NCBI RefSeq assembly: GCF_000819785.1
Contig: NZ_CDBK01000003.1
Coordinates: forward strand, 1-64,000
Direction: 5' to 3'
Length of the DNA stretch: 64,000 nucleotides
From: Aeromonas caviae
Lineage (GTDB): Bacteria; Pseudomonadota; Gammaproteobacteria; Enterobacterales; Aeromonadaceae
Below are positions 9,379-18,838 of this stretch, piece after piece. Position numbers and translations under genes: made by a program. Positions within the stretch are counted from its first letter, which is position 1, and the number at the start of each line of letters is the position of its first letter. A model generated the notes under the pieces. The model was not told the DNA's origin, made no database searches, and was given only the letters and a program-made list of their open reading frames with translations.

Positions 9379-9970
9379 CATCTTCCTGCTCGACAACTTC
9401 GACTCGTTTACCTACAACCTCGTCGACCAGTTCCGCACCCTGGGCTACCCGGTGCGCATCTACCGCAACAGCCTGCCGGCGAGCCGCATCATGCAGGAGA
9501 TCGACGCCTGCGAAGGGGACGCCGTGCTGGTGCTCTCCCCGGGGCCGGGCGCCCCCCATGAGGCGGGCTGCCTCATCGATCTCATCAAGCTGGCCCGGGG
9601 CCGGGTGCCCATCCTTGGCATCTGCCTCGGTCATCAGGCCCTGTGCGAAGCCTACGGCGGCACCGTCGGGGCGGCGGGGGAAATCGTCCACGGCAAGCGC
9701 TCCCTCATCGAGCACAACGGCCATGGTGCCTTCGCGGGGCTGCCGAGCCCCTTGCCGGTGGCCCGCTACCACTCCCTGGTGGCCACCTATGTGCCACAAG
9801 AGTTGCAGGTGATTGCCCACTATCAGGGCATGCCCATGGCCATCGAGCAGCGTGACGAGCGGGTGCTGGGCTTCCAGTTCCACCCGGAATCCATCATGAC
9901 CAGCGAAGGGGCCCGCCTGCTCACCCAGGCCCTCGCCCATGTCACCCGTCCAGAAAGCCACGTGCGGTAA
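9371..9970 (+). CDS. trpG: Anthranilate synthase component II (glutamine amidotransferase)
   Basis: A 199-residue class I glutamine amidotransferase supplying ammonia to TrpE. The oxyanion segment LSPGPGAP, the nucleophile elbow GICLGHQ (Cys85) and the FHPES His/Glu are all present, so the triad is intact. Unlike in E. coli it is not fused to trpD. A strong GAAGGAG ribosome site precedes ATG 9371. The next gene starts 11 bases after the stop. Confidence 0.95.
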   Translation: MTNIFLLDNFDSFTYNLVDQFRTLGYPVRIYRNSLPASRIMQEIDACEGDAVLVLSPGPGAPHEAGCLIDLIKLARGRVPILGICLGHQALCEAYGGTVGAAGEIVHGKRSLIEHNGHGAFAGLPSPLPVARYHSLVATYVPQELQVIAHYQGMPMAIEQRDERVLGFQFHPESIMTSEGARLLTQALAHVTRPESHVR

Positions 9971-9980
9971 GGAAGAGACC

Positions 9981-10994
9981 ATGCATCAACATCTCAACAC
10001 CCTCTATCAGGGTCAGTCTCTCACCCGCGACGCCGCCCGCGACGCCTTCGGCCAGGTGGTTCGTGGTGAAGTGGATCCCATCGTGCTCGCGAGCCTTTTG
10101 ACCGCCCTCAAGATCAAGGGGGAGACCCCGGAGGAGATCGCCGGCGCCGCCGAGGCGCTCTTGGCCGAAGCCCGGGACTTCCCGCGCCCGGACTATGCCT
10201 TCTGCGACATCGTCGGCACCGGAGGGGACGGCCTCAACACCATCAACGTCTCCACCACCTCGGCCCTGGTGGCCGCCGCCTGCGGCCTGAAAGTGGCCAA
10301 GCACGGCAACCGCTCGGTCTCGAGCAAGTCGGGGTCGAGCGATCTGCTCGATAAAATGGGGATCAAGCTCGACATGAGCCCGGCCCAGGCCCGCCGCTGC
10401 CTGGACGAGCTCGGGGTCTGCTTCCTGTTCGCCCCCCAGTACCACGCCGGGGTGCGCCACGCCATGCCGGTGCGCCAGGCCCTCAAGACCCGCACCCTGT
10501 TCAACGTGCTGGGGCCGCTCATCAACCCCGCGCGCCCCAGCTTCCAGCTGATGGGGGTCTATGCCCCCGAGCTGGTGCGCCCCATCGCCGAAACCCTGCT
10601 GGCACTCGGCCTGAAAACCGGTATGGTGGTGCACGGCGCCGGTCTCGACGAGATTGCCATCCACGGCCCGACCCAGGTGGCGGAGATCCGCGACGGCGAA
10701 ATTCGCGAGTACTTGCTCACCCCGGCGGACTTTGGCCTCGACACCTACCCGGTCAGCGCCATCCAGGGCGGTGAGCCCGAGGAGAACCGCGCCATCACCG
10801 CCGCCATCCTGGAAGGGCGCGGCAGCCCGGCCCACAACGCCGCCATCGCCGCCAACGTGGCGCCGCTCCTGGTGATGGCGGGCGAGGCCCCGGACTTTAG
10901 GCAGGCCGCCGCCCGGGTGCTGGCGGTGCTGGCAAGCGGCCAGGCCGCCCTCCTCGCCCGGGATCTCGCCACCCTGAGCCATCAGGAGGCATGA
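9981..10994 (+). CDS. trpD: Anthranilate phosphoribosyltransferase
   Basis: A 337-residue enzyme that transfers phosphoribosyl from PRPP to anthranilate. The PRPP/metal motif [14 protein letters not shown], the [17 protein letters not shown] loop and [10 protein letters not shown] are present. The ATG at 9981 follows a GGAAGAG ribosome site; the upstream in-frame extension overlaps trpG and is rejected. The gene ends in an ATGA overlap with an in-frame ATG of the trpCF frame. Confidence 0.95.
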   Translation: MHQHLNTLYQGQSLTRDAARDAFGQVVRGEVDPIVLASLLTALKIKGETPEEIAGAAEALLAEARDFPRPDYAFCDIVGTGGDGLNTINVSTTSALVAAACGLKVAKHGNRSVSSKSGSSDLLDKMGIKLDMSPAQARRCLDELGVCFLFAPQYHAGVRHAMPVRQALKTRTLFNVLGPLINPARPSFQLMGVYAPELVRPIAETLLALGLKTGMVVHGAGLDEIAIHGPTQVAEIRDGEIREYLLTPADFGLDTYPVSAIQGGEPEENRAITAAILEGRGSPAHNAAIAANVAPLLVMAGEAPDFRQAAARVLAVLASGQAALLARDLATLSHQEA

Positions 10995-11077
10995 TGTCAG
11001 CCACCACCACAGCGTGCCCCAGGGGCACTCACCCAGAACGCCCGACGGGCAACAGCCAGCTTCGCAAGGATAACGAG

Positions 11078-12499
11078 ATGTCAGATGTCATTGCTCCCCA
11101 CGCCTTTCTGAACATGGCCTCCATCAGCCAGACCATTCTCGGCAAGATCGTGGCGGCCAAGCAGGAGTGGGTCGCCGCCCGCAAGGAGAGCCAGCCCCTG
11201 GCGAGCTTCCAGGACGCGCTGACCCCGAGCGATCGGGACTTCGAGGGGGATCTGCGCCAAGGCTCCACCCGCTTCATTCTGGAGTGCAAGAAGGCCTCCC
11301 CCTCCAAGGGCTTGATCCGCAACGACTTCAGCCCGGAGGCCATCGCCGACATCTATGGCCACTACGCCACCGCCATCTCGGTGCTGACGGACGAGAAGTT
11401 CTTCCAGGGGGATTTCGCCTTCCTGCCCCGGGTACGGGGCCGCGTCCAGCAGCCGGTGCTCTGCAAGGACTTCATGATTGACCCCTATCAGGTCTATCTG
11501 GCCCGCCACTATCAGGCGGACGCCATCCTCCTGATGCTCTCCGTGCTCACCGACGAGGGGTATCGCGCCCTGTTCAACGTGGCGAAAGAGTTGGGCCTCG
11601 GGGTGCTCACCGAGGTGAGCAACGAGGAGGAGCTGACCCGCGCCATCGACCTCGGTGCCCCGGTGATTGGCATCAACAACCGGGATCTGCGGGATTTGAG
11701 CGTCGATCTTGCCCGCACCCGGCAACTGGCGGCCAGGATCCCGGGGGATCGGGTGGTGATCAGCGAATCCGGCATCAACCACCGCGCCCAGGTGGCGGCC
11801 CTGCGCCACCACGCCAAGGGCTTCCTGGTGGGCTCTTCCCTCATGGCGGAGCCGGATCTGGAAGCCGCGGTGCGCAAGCTCGTGCTCGGCCAGAACAAGG
11901 TGTGCGGCCTGACCCGTCCCGAGGACGCCACCGCCGCCCATCAGGCGGGGGCCGTGTTCGGCGGCCTCATTTTTGTGGCGAAAAGCCCGCGCTACGTGGA
12001 CATTCCCGCCGCCCGCGCCGTGATGGCGGGTGCGCCGCTCTCCTACGTCGGGGTGTTTCGCAATGCCCAGCCCGCCACCATCGCCAAGACGGTGGATGCG
12101 CTGGGGCTCGCCGCCGTGCAACTGCACGGGGACGAAGACGCCGCCTATATCGAGACCCTGCGCCCCCTGCTGCCGGCAGGCTGCCAGATCTGGAAAGCGG
12201 TTGGAGTCACAAGTGGCGAGCCCCTGCCCGCCCTCGACTACCCGGCGGATCGCCTGCTGCTTGATACCAAAGTTGGCAGCCAGAGCGGCGGCACCGGTCA
12301 GGCGTTCGACTGGACTCTGCTGGCCGGGCTCGACAAGAGCAAACTGATGCTGGCAGGGGGGCTCAACCCCGACAACGCCCTCGAGGCCGCGCAAGTGGGC
12401 TGTGTGGGCCTTGATTTCAACTCCGGGGTGGAGAGTGCCCCGGGCAGGAAGGATGCCCACAAGCTGACGGCCGCCTTTGGCGCCCTGCGCCAACTGTGA
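11078..12499 (+). CDS. trpCF: Bifunctional indole-3-glycerol-phosphate synthase / phosphoribosylanthranilate isomerase
   Basis: TrpC and TrpF fused in one chain, as in enterics and vibrios. The TrpC half has ILECKKASPSKGLI, CKDFMIDPYQ and ISESGI; the TrpF half begins near KVCGLTRPEDA and has QLHGDE and GLDFNSGVE. The reaction pair converts PRA to CdRP and then to indole-3-glycerol phosphate. The start at 11078 has a well-placed AAGGA; an in-frame ATG at 10991 overlapping the trpD stop would add 29 residues with no family similarity. E. coli homology begins near 11114. Confidence 0.9.
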   Translation: MSDVIAPHAFLNMASISQTILGKIVAAKQEWVAARKESQPLASFQDALTPSDRDFEGDLRQGSTRFILECKKASPSKGLIRNDFSPEAIADIYGHYATAISVLTDEKFFQGDFAFLPRVRGRVQQPVLCKDFMIDPYQVYLARHYQADAILLMLSVLTDEGYRALFNVAKELGLGVLTEVSNEEELTRAIDLGAPVIGINNRDLRDLSVDLARTRQLAARIPGDRVVISESGINHRAQVAALRHHAKGFLVGSSLMAEPDLEAAVRKLVLGQNKVCGLTRPEDATAAHQAGAVFGGLIFVAKSPRYVDIPAARAVMAGAPLSYVGVFRNAQPATIAKTVDALGLAAVQLHGDEDAAYIETLRPLLPAGCQIWKAVGVTSGEPLPALDYPADRLLLDTKVGSQSGGTGQAFDWTLLAGLDKSKLMLAGGLNPDNALEAAQVGCVGLDFNSGVESAPGRKDAHKLTAAFGALRQL

Positions 12500-12564
12500 G
12501 CGCCCCCGTGACTCATTCAACGAATTAATGAACTGCGTTTGCCCATAAGCACAAGGAATAATGT

Positions 12565-12622
12565 ATGACCCTGCTCAACCCGTTGTTTGGTGAATTTCGT
12601 CGATGACATGTATGTGCCCCAG
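12565..12622 (+). pseudogene. Decayed duplicate of the trpB 5' end
   Basis: The first 33 bases match the start of trpB at 12688 with three changes (two synonymous), then a short divergent or inserted patch, then 15 identical bases (ATGTATGTGCCCCAG). As it stands it encodes only MTLLNPLFGEFRR before a TGA. A 65-base unrelated spacer separates it from trpB; the offset between copies is 123 bases at the start codons. It lies in the trpCF-trpB gap, which is otherwise unusually long for this operon. Confidence 0.85.
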
Positions 12623-12687
12623 CCATACGCCTCAGCCCGACAAGGCTCATACCTGATCTCAATTGCAGAATGTAAAGGAAGATAACC

Positions 12688-13881
12688 ATGACCCTGCTCA
12701 ATCCGTTTTTCGGTGAATTTGGCGGTATGTATGTGCCCCAGATCCTCATCCCCGCCCTGCTCCAGCTGGAGAAGGCTTTTGTCGATGCCAAGGATGATCC
12801 GGCTTTCGTCGCCGAGTTTCAGGCGCTCCTGACCGAGTACGCCGGTCGCCCGACGCCGCTCACCCTCACCCGCAATTTGACCAAGGGCACCAAGACCCGC
12901 CTCTACCTCAAGCGTGAGGACCTGCTGCACGGCGGCGCCCACAAGACCAACCAGGTGCTGGGTCAGGCCCTGCTTGCCAAGCGCATGGGCAAGCACGAGA
13001 TCATCGCCGAGACCGGCGCCGGTCAGCACGGTGTGGCAACGGCGCTGGCCTGCGCCCTGCTCGGCCTCAAGTGCCGGGTCTACATGGGGGCCAAGGATTG
13101 CGAGCGCCAGAAGCCGAACGTGTTTCGCATGAAGCTGATGGGCGCCACCGTGATCCCGGTGCACTCCGGCTCCAGCACCCTCAAAGATGCCTGCAACGAG
13201 GCGCTGCGGGACTGGGCTGCCAACTATGAAACCGCCCACTACCTGCTCGGCACCGCCGCCGGCCCCCACCCCTTCCCCACTATCGTGCGGGAGTTCCAGA
13301 AGATGATCGGGGAAGAGGCCAAGGCCCAGTGCTTCGAAAAAGAAGAGCGCCTGCCCGATGCGGTGATCGCCTGCGTCGGCGGCGGTTCCAATGCCATCGG
13401 CATGTTTGCCGACTTTATCGATGAGCCTTCCGTGCGCCTTATCGGGGTCGAACCCGGTGGTCACGGCATCGAGAGCGGCGAGCACGGCGCGCCGCTGGGT
13501 CACGGCAGCAAGGGGGTCTTCTTTGGCATGCACTCCTTCCTGATGCAGGACAACCAGGGCCAGATCCAGGAATCCTACTCCGTCTCGGCGGGGCTGGACT
13601 TCCCCTCTGTCGGCCCCCAGCACGCCCACCTGGCCGCCATCGGCCGCGCCGAGTACCCCTCGGTGACCGACAAGGAGGCGCTGGACGCCTTCCAGGAACT
13701 GGCCAAATCCGAAGGCATCATCCCGGCGCTGGAGTCCTCCCACGCCCTGGCCCACGCCCTCAAGATGGCCCGCAGTGAACCGGAAAAAGAGCAGGTGCTC
13801 ATCGTCAACCTCTCCGGCCGTGGCGACAAAGACATCTTCACCGTTGCCGACATCTTTGAAAAAGAAGGAACCTTGTCATGA
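12688..13881 (+). CDS. trpB: Tryptophan synthase beta chain
   Basis: A 397-residue PLP enzyme condensing indole with serine. The PLP lysine lies in HGGAHKTNQ (Lys86), the phosphate-binding loop is GGGSNAIG, and the active-site Glu is in AETGAGQHG. The length equals that of E. coli TrpB. ATG 12688 follows AAAGGAAG. It overlaps trpA by four bases (ATGA), the usual coupling for the alpha2beta2 complex. Confidence 0.95.
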   Translation: MTLLNPFFGEFGGMYVPQILIPALLQLEKAFVDAKDDPAFVAEFQALLTEYAGRPTPLTLTRNLTKGTKTRLYLKREDLLHGGAHKTNQVLGQALLAKRMGKHEIIAETGAGQHGVATALACALLGLKCRVYMGAKDCERQKPNVFRMKLMGATVIPVHSGSSTLKDACNEALRDWAANYETAHYLLGTAAGPHPFPTIVREFQKMIGEEAKAQCFEKEERLPDAVIACVGGGSNAIGMFADFIDEPSVRLIGVEPGGHGIESGEHGAPLGHGSKGVFFGMHSFLMQDNQGQIQESYSVSAGLDFPSVGPQHAHLAAIGRAEYPSVTDKEALDAFQELAKSEGIIPALESSHALAHALKMARSEPEKEQVLIVNLSGRGDKDIFTVADIFEKEGTLS

Positions 13882-14684
13882 ACCGTTACGCACAACTCTT
13901 TTCCCGTCTGGACAAGGCCAATCAGGGCGCCTTCGTGCCCTTCGTGATGCTGGGTGACCCCACCCCCGAATTGTCCCTGGCCATCGTCGATGCCCTGGTC
14001 GAAGGGGGCGCCGACGCCCTCGAACTCGGCATTCCCTTCTCCGATCCGGTGGCGGACGGCCCCACCATTCAGGGCGCCGCCCTGCGCGCCTTTGCCAGCC
14101 ACACCACCCCGGACGACTGCTTCGGCCTGCTCGCCCGCATCCGCGCCAAGTACCCACAGCTGCCCATTGGCCTCCTGGTCTACGCAAACCTGGTCTATGT
14201 GCGCCACATCGACGGCTTCTACGAGAAGTGCCAGCAGGCAGGGGTGGACTCCGTGCTGGTGGCGGACGTGCCGGTGCAGATGTGCGAACCCTACAAGGCG
14301 GCCGCCGACAAGTTCGGCATCGACAGCATCTTTATCGCCCCGCCCAACGGCGATGCCGAGACGCTCAAGGCCGTTGCCGAGCTCGGCTCCGGTTACACCT
14401 ATCTGGTGAGCCGCGCTGGCGTCACCGGTGCCGAGACCAAGGCCGGCATGCCGGTGGAGGGCCTCATCAACTCCCTGCGCGAGTTCAACGCCCCCCCCGC
14501 CCTGCTCGGCTTTGGCATCAGCGAACCGGCTCAGGTACGTGAAGCGATCAAGGCTGGCGCCGCCGGTGCCATCTCCGGATCCGCCGTGGTGAAGATCATC
14601 GAGACCCACCACCAGAACCCGGAGCATATGCTCACCCGTCTGAAGGAGTTTGTGGAAGGGATGAAGGCCGCGACCAATCGCTAA
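13878..14684 (+). CDS. trpA: Tryptophan synthase alpha chain
   Basis: A 268-residue TIM barrel that splits indole-3-glycerol phosphate to indole, channelled to TrpB. The catalytic Glu49 (in [11 protein letters not shown]) and Asp60 (DPVADGP) are in the canonical positions. The length equals that of E. coli TrpA. Last gene of the operon; an intrinsic terminator lies about 70 bases downstream. Confidence 0.95.
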   Translation: MNRYAQLFSRLDKANQGAFVPFVMLGDPTPELSLAIVDALVEGGADALELGIPFSDPVADGPTIQGAALRAFASHTTPDDCFGLLARIRAKYPQLPIGLLVYANLVYVRHIDGFYEKCQQAGVDSVLVADVPVQMCEPYKAAADKFGIDSIFIAPPNGDAETLKAVAELGSGYTYLVSRAGVTGAETKAGMPVEGLINSLREFNAPPALLGFGISEPAQVREAIKAGAAGAISGSAVVKIIETHHQNPEHMLTRLKEFVEGMKAATNR

Positions 14685-14752
14685 GGTTGGGTATGGGGTC
14701 AACTATCTGTGACCCTGCTCTGCCAGTTCACATAACCACGCCATAACCATGA

Positions 14753-14785
14753 GAAAGGGAGCCTGACCGGCTCCCTTTCTTTTTA
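14753..14785 (+). terminator. Intrinsic terminator of the trp operon
   Basis: Eleven-base-pair stem GAAAGGGAGCC/GGCTCCCTTTC with loop TGACC, followed by a T-rich tail. Confidence 0.9.
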
Positions 14786-14827
14786 TCTCGCTCTCGCTCG
14801 CACCCGCTTGCAGCTCCCAACTGTTTG

Positions 14828-14864
14828 CCCCCTCTCCCTCCGGGAGAGGGCTGGGGTGAGGGGG
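14828..14864. repeat. REP-like GC-rich palindrome
   Basis: CCTCTCCC TCC GGGAGAGG is followed by CTGGGGTGAGGGG. This is the style of a widespread short extragenic repeat in proteobacterial genomes. It sits just after the trp terminator, at the edge of the AT-rich island. Confidence 0.55.
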
Positions 14865-15019
14865 AATTGTGCATTTCCAGCCAAGCAAATCTCTCACCTC
14901 AAATGCCACTAATGACTAATTTGTTGATCAAACACAGATTCCCGCCAAAACACGCTTCTCAACGCTCTACCCTCCCCCTTAAGATACCCGAATGACAATC
15001 AACCTCTCGGAAAAACACC

Positions 15020-15088
15020 ATGACAGCGATTGTTGCTATCTCGCAAGGTAAAGGCAGCGGACTGGGGGCTGAAACTCAGGGGCGCTAG
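15020..15088 (+). pseudogene. Possible 5' remnant of an unknown gene (22 codons)
   Basis: ATG with an upstream CTCGGAAA gives MTAIVAISQGKGSGLG... and stops after 22 codons. Its composition is GC-rich like the host, while the DNA immediately right of it turns AT-rich. It may be the truncated start of a gene cut by arrival of the island, or chance. No family was recognised. Confidence 0.3.
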
Positions 15089-15330
15089 CTTTACCGGGAC
15101 CAAATAACATCGTTCGGTATTGTTGATAATATCCAACTTATTGACTGTGTTTTTCTATCGTAAACGAGGCACATTATTTTTAGTAAAAACAGGTAATTGC
15201 CAGAACCAAAATGTGGATGTCCCTTTCTTATTTCATCTAGCATATCTTCAGTAAAAAATCGTTTAGTGGATTTATATTTTTGGCCTAGAAATCAACTTTA
15301 TTCTATCCAAAATAAATTAGAGGTGGATTT
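15089..15330. other. AT-rich spacer upstream of the helicase gene
   Basis: About 240 bases of AT-rich DNA with no supported ORF. An AGAGG ribosome site at about 15319 precedes the helicase start. It presumably holds the helicase promoter and the left edge of the island; no clear promoter hexamers or attachment repeat were identified. Confidence 0.5.
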
Positions 15331-18054
15331 ATGAGCGTGCACTCTATCACATCCAATGGATTTAATGATTTCATTAAGGAAACCTTAACGAGCTGGCATA
15401 TTAAAGCTCTTACTGACATTCAAAAACGTGCAGTGGAATCGGGCGTGCTACTTGGGGAGAGTCTTATTGTTAGCGCCCCAACATCTTCAGGAAAAACTCT
15501 CGTCGGTGAACTTGCAGCACTGGCTGGAATTCAGAATGGCAAACGAATTATTTATCTCGTATCCCATAAAGCCCTAGCTGATCAAAAATATCTAGATTTT
15601 TGCCAACGCTTTGGTGATAACGCACCAAGACCATTGACTTCAATTGGATTAAGTACTGGTGATCGTGAAGAGGGATATGTAGATGCGCAATTCATTGTTG
15701 CGACTTACGAGAAAGCTTTAGGTTTGCTCTTGGCAGGACAACTTCGACCAAGAGAGGCTGTAATTATCGCAGATGAACTTCAGATTCTACGTGAGGAAGG
15801 TAGAGGCCCTGAAATTGAAACTTTGTGTTCAGCCCTTCGGCAACGAGGTATTGGCCAATTCATTGCCCTTACAGCAACTGTAGAAAATGCAGAAGATCTA
15901 GCGGGATGGATGAAATGCAAGTTGGTTTCGAGCAACCACCGTGATATACCACTTCATCAAGAAATCTGGTTCAACGGTCAATCTTATAGAACTACGTTTG
16001 GGCAAGAACAAGGCCAACTAGTTGATATCGGTGGTAATGCCCCTTCTAATGTGGAAGACGTAGTATCAAAATTATTAGAACTTGAACGCGGACCAGTATT
16101 AGTTTTCACTGAGTCGAGACGTGAAGCAACACAGCTTGCCGAATCATTCTCAAGACGTCGTCCCAAGCAGAGTCGTGGAATTGCACTCTCTAATCAACTT
16201 GAACTTTTCTCAGAACCAACAGAATCATCAAATAGCCTTCGGGAACATGCGGAACGACATGTAACCTTTCACACTGCGGATCTTTCTCCTCAAGAGCGGC
16301 AAGTAATCGAATGCGGTATTCGTGAAGGTGACATTGATGTGTGCTTTGCGACAACAACTCTCGCTGCGGGAGTCAATTTTCCATTCCGCTCCATTGTATT
16401 CTGGAAGCTGACATACCAATGGGGGGATAGAGCGGGCAGTCGAATCGCCAGATGGGATTATAGAAACATGTCTGGACGAGCAGGTCGCTTGGGTATGCAC
16501 TCCGAAGGTTTTTCTATCATTATCCCTAGAAATCCAGTTGAGCTGGAACACGCGAATCAACTTGTCCTTCCTCAAAATGATCAACTTGAATCTCGCTACT
16601 TTTCTGTAGGACTGAGAAAAACGGTGTTAGCAATTATCTCGGCAGGTCTTGCCTCTAATCATGAGTCTGTTATGGGTTTTTTCAAAAATACTCTTTACTG
16701 GTATCAAACCCTTGAGACCAACCCTGTCAAACTTCAAGCCCTCGAAGCTAGGACTCATGAATCTATTGAGTGGTTGTTGAGTTACAACTTGATTATTACT
16801 GAAGGGAACGAGCTTTCAGTAACGCCATTCGGGGCAGTCACAGCATCAACAGGCTTACTGCCATCTACAGCAGTACAATTTGCACAACTTCTCACCAGTA
16901 ATAGTGAAACATTAGAAAATAGATTTGAAGAAATAATCCCTGGAGTCATTCATGCAGTTGTAATGAGTGATGAATTTAGTGGCGAGCGACCAACAAGATA
17001 CTTAACATTTCAGCCAGTAGAGTACGAGTCGGTTTCTTTTCTTCGGGGACAAAACCTGCTAATGCCATTAAATTCAATCAATGTTCAATCTGCTCAATGT
17101 TCACATGCAGTCTTTCTATTTTCACAAGGAGAGCAAGAAAGAAAAATCGCATTCAGAACAAAAGTATCTTCAGGACAGATACATCGTCTGTCAAACGACA
17201 TTGCATGGGTATTGGATGGATTACAAAAATTATCTTGTGTGCCCCAATTTAACTGTTCACAAAATGTAGCAAATAATCTTGGTATGTTATCCCGCATGGT
17301 AAGGTGGGGAGCGCCTGCTGAAGCTTTAGACGTACTTCGTGTTGCTCAAAAATATCAAGTTCCTGGGGTCGGGCGGCAGAGAGCTATGGCTTTGGTATCA
17401 CAAGGGATTACAACATTAAAAGACGTACTGATGAGTAGCATAGATAAATTAGCATCTATCCTTCGTAATCCAATGCGAGCCGAAGCACTTGTTGAAGCTG
17501 TTGAATCGGTATCTGGTGTTTCAGAAGATAGGCTAACTAATGCTCATACGCGAATTGCTCAAACAGCAGGCATCGACAATCTAATAAATAATTGCAATAT
17601 TAAATTCGATACAGAATATGAAACTGCTATTATAGAATTATTACGAGAGGAGGTTTCTTGGATAGTTACCGAGGTAGATGATGGCAAGCGTCAAAATGTA
17701 CCAGACTTGATGCTAGAGTTGGGTGATAAAACAATCCTCATAGAATGTAAAACCACTCATAAAAAGAATCCTTTAATAGGAAAGGAAGAGGCTTGGGCTA
17801 TTCTTCAAAAAGCTGCTGACTTTGATCCAAACTACAAGCGCGTAACATTAGGAAAGCCACATTTCGATGAGACCTGCAAAAAGAAAGTAGCCGGTGCACA
17901 TGATATTACCTTAATAGAACACACAGTTTTTATTGAGGCCTTCTTGCGGGTTGTATTGGGTTCTATATCTGCAGAGGATTTTGTTGAATGGTTAGGACAG
18001 CCCGGTTTGAGCGACTTAAATCGCCTCGGTGGCAAACCAACCTACCAAGAATAA
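15331..18054 (+). CDS. Ski2-like superfamily 2 helicase with HhH and C-terminal PD-(D/E)xK nuclease domain
   Basis: A 907-residue protein in AT-rich DNA unlike its neighbours. Helicase motifs seen: Walker A APTSSGKT (49-56), Walker B with DELQ instead of DEAH (148-151), TAT motif III (181-183), and motifs V and VI (TTTLAAGVNFP 341-351; SGRAGRLG 381-388). Around 677-735 a VPGVGRQRAMAL segment resembles the helix-hairpin-helix of Hel308-type helicases. The C-terminus has PD (791-792) and, 13 residues on, ECK (805-807), the signature spacing of PD-(D/E)xK nucleases. This suggests a DNA-unwinding nuclease, plausibly in phage defence; the function is inference. It stands alone between trp and ordinary genes. 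Confidence 0.85.
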   Translation: MSVHSITSNGFNDFIKETLTSWHIKALTDIQKRAVESGVLLGESLIVSAPTSSGKTLVGELAALAGIQNGKRIIYLVSHKALADQKYLDFCQRFGDNAPRPLTSIGLSTGDREEGYVDAQFIVATYEKALGLLLAGQLRPREAVIIADELQILREEGRGPEIETLCSALRQRGIGQFIALTATVENAEDLAGWMKCKLVSSNHRDIPLHQEIWFNGQSYRTTFGQEQGQLVDIGGNAPSNVEDVVSKLLELERGPVLVFTESRREATQLAESFSRRRPKQSRGIALSNQLELFSEPTESSNSLREHAERHVTFHTADLSPQERQVIECGIREGDIDVCFATTTLAAGVNFPFRSIVFWKLTYQWGDRAGSRIARWDYRNMSGRAGRLGMHSEGFSIIIPRNPVELEHANQLVLPQNDQLESRYFSVGLRKTVLAIISAGLASNHESVMGFFKNTLYWYQTLETNPVKLQALEARTHESIEWLLSYNLIITEGNELSVTPFGAVTASTGLLPSTAVQFAQLLTSNSETLENRFEEIIPGVIHAVVMSDEFSGERPTRYLTFQPVEYESVSFLRGQNLLMPLNSINVQSAQCSHAVFLFSQGEQERKIAFRTKVSSGQIHRLSNDIAWVLDGLQKLSCVPQFNCSQNVANNLGMLSRMVRWGAPAEALDVLRVAQKYQVPGVGRQRAMALVSQGITTLKDVLMSSIDKLASILRNPMRAEALVEAVESVSGVSEDRLTNAHTRIAQTAGIDNLINNCNIKFDTEYETAIIELLREEVSWIVTEVDDGKRQNVPDLMLELGDKTILIECKTTHKKNPLIGKEEAWAILQKAADFDPNYKRVTLGKPHFDETCKKKVAGAHDITLIEHTVFIEAFLRVVLGSISAEDFVEWLGQPGLSDLNRLGGKPTYQE

Positions 18055-18086
18055 GAGCATCTCGTCTACTGTATTTCACTAAATCA

Positions 18087-18117
18087 GCACCAACTTACAG
18101 GCTGTGTAAGTTGGTGC
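18087..18117 (+). terminator. Hairpin after the helicase gene
   Basis: A perfect 12-base-pair inverted repeat (GCACCAACTTAC / GTAAGTTGGTGC, loop AGGCTGT) lies 32 bases after the stop. It has no T-run, so it may be a Rho-assisted or weak terminator, or a mark of the island edge. Confidence 0.5.
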
Positions 18118-18163
18118 ATAACACTGTTAAGCCAAACATTTTTCAAATAACGATATACCACCA

Positions 18164-18697
18164 CTACCTTCCCCTTCCCCATACCCGCCACCCCATCAAT
18201 ACCAGCATCAATACAACCACCGGCAGCCAGACCCAGTAGAGCTCGGAGAGGATCACCGCCTCACCTCGGGCGGTGAGATAGGCCTCCAGCTTGAAGGGGG
18301 CAACCCGGATCACCTGCCAGGGGGCAAAGAAACGCTCGTCACGCCACGGCCAGAGCCAGCCCACCCCCTTGCCGCCGGTGGTGAGGGAATCGAGCAGGCT
18401 GTGGGAGAGCAGAGAGACCAGCAGAAACGACCAGACGGTGGCGGCGCTGGCCCGAAATTGGCGGTGAAACAGCATGGCCAATGTGGGCAGGGCAAAGGCG
18501 AACAGTAGTGAGTGGGTAAAGCCGCGATGGCCAAAGACATGGCCGTAGGCAACCCCCAGTTTAAAGGCGAGCACATCGGCATCGGGCAGCATGGCGATGG
18601 CAATCCCTGCCAGCAGCAGGCGTGGCGGGATAATCCGGCAACCAAGCCCTAGTCCAAGGCAGAGAGGGACGGCGGCGTGAGTGACGATAGTGGGCAT
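18164..18697 (-). CDS. Membrane-bound metal-dependent hydrolase (YdjM/DUF457 family)
   Basis: A 177-residue integral membrane protein with the family metal-ligand pattern: an early TH (MPTIVTHAAVPL), LPDADV, HRGFTHS, and SHSLLDSLT. E. coli YdjM is an SOS-induced member; the biochemical role is unknown. ATG 18697 has a GGAGCT ribosome site and starts at the family motif; an in-frame extension to 18796 is rejected. No LexA box was recognised upstream. Confidence 0.8.
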   Translation of the reverse strand: MPTIVTHAAVPLCLGLGLGCRIIPPRLLLAGIAIAMLPDADVLAFKLGVAYGHVFGHRGFTHSLLFAFALPTLAMLFHRQFRASAATVWSFLLVSLLSHSLLDSLTTGGKGVGWLWPWRDERFFAPWQVIRVAPFKLEAYLTARGEAVILSELYWVWLPVVVLMLVLMGWRVWGRGR

Positions 18698-18838
18698 AGA
18701 ATAAAGCTCCAACTGAAAACGTGAGCCTACCTTATCCCCGCTCGGTGAAGTGAAGGTGAAGTTGCGTGCCACCAGCCTTGAGCCCATGACGGGCATTGCC
18801 TACAATGACCCACTTTTTATCACACTCAGGTAAATAAA

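Noticed and set aside
10991-11077. The in-frame 5' extension of trpCF as another decayed gene-end copy
   Set aside because: It shares only ATGTCAG with the later start, too little to call a duplicate; it is treated as a leader or alternative N-terminus.
15096-18157. CAAATAAC occurring near both ends of the helicase island (about 15099 and 18146) as attachment repeats
   Set aside because: Eight AT-rich bases are expected by chance, and no integrase gene or tRNA end is present.
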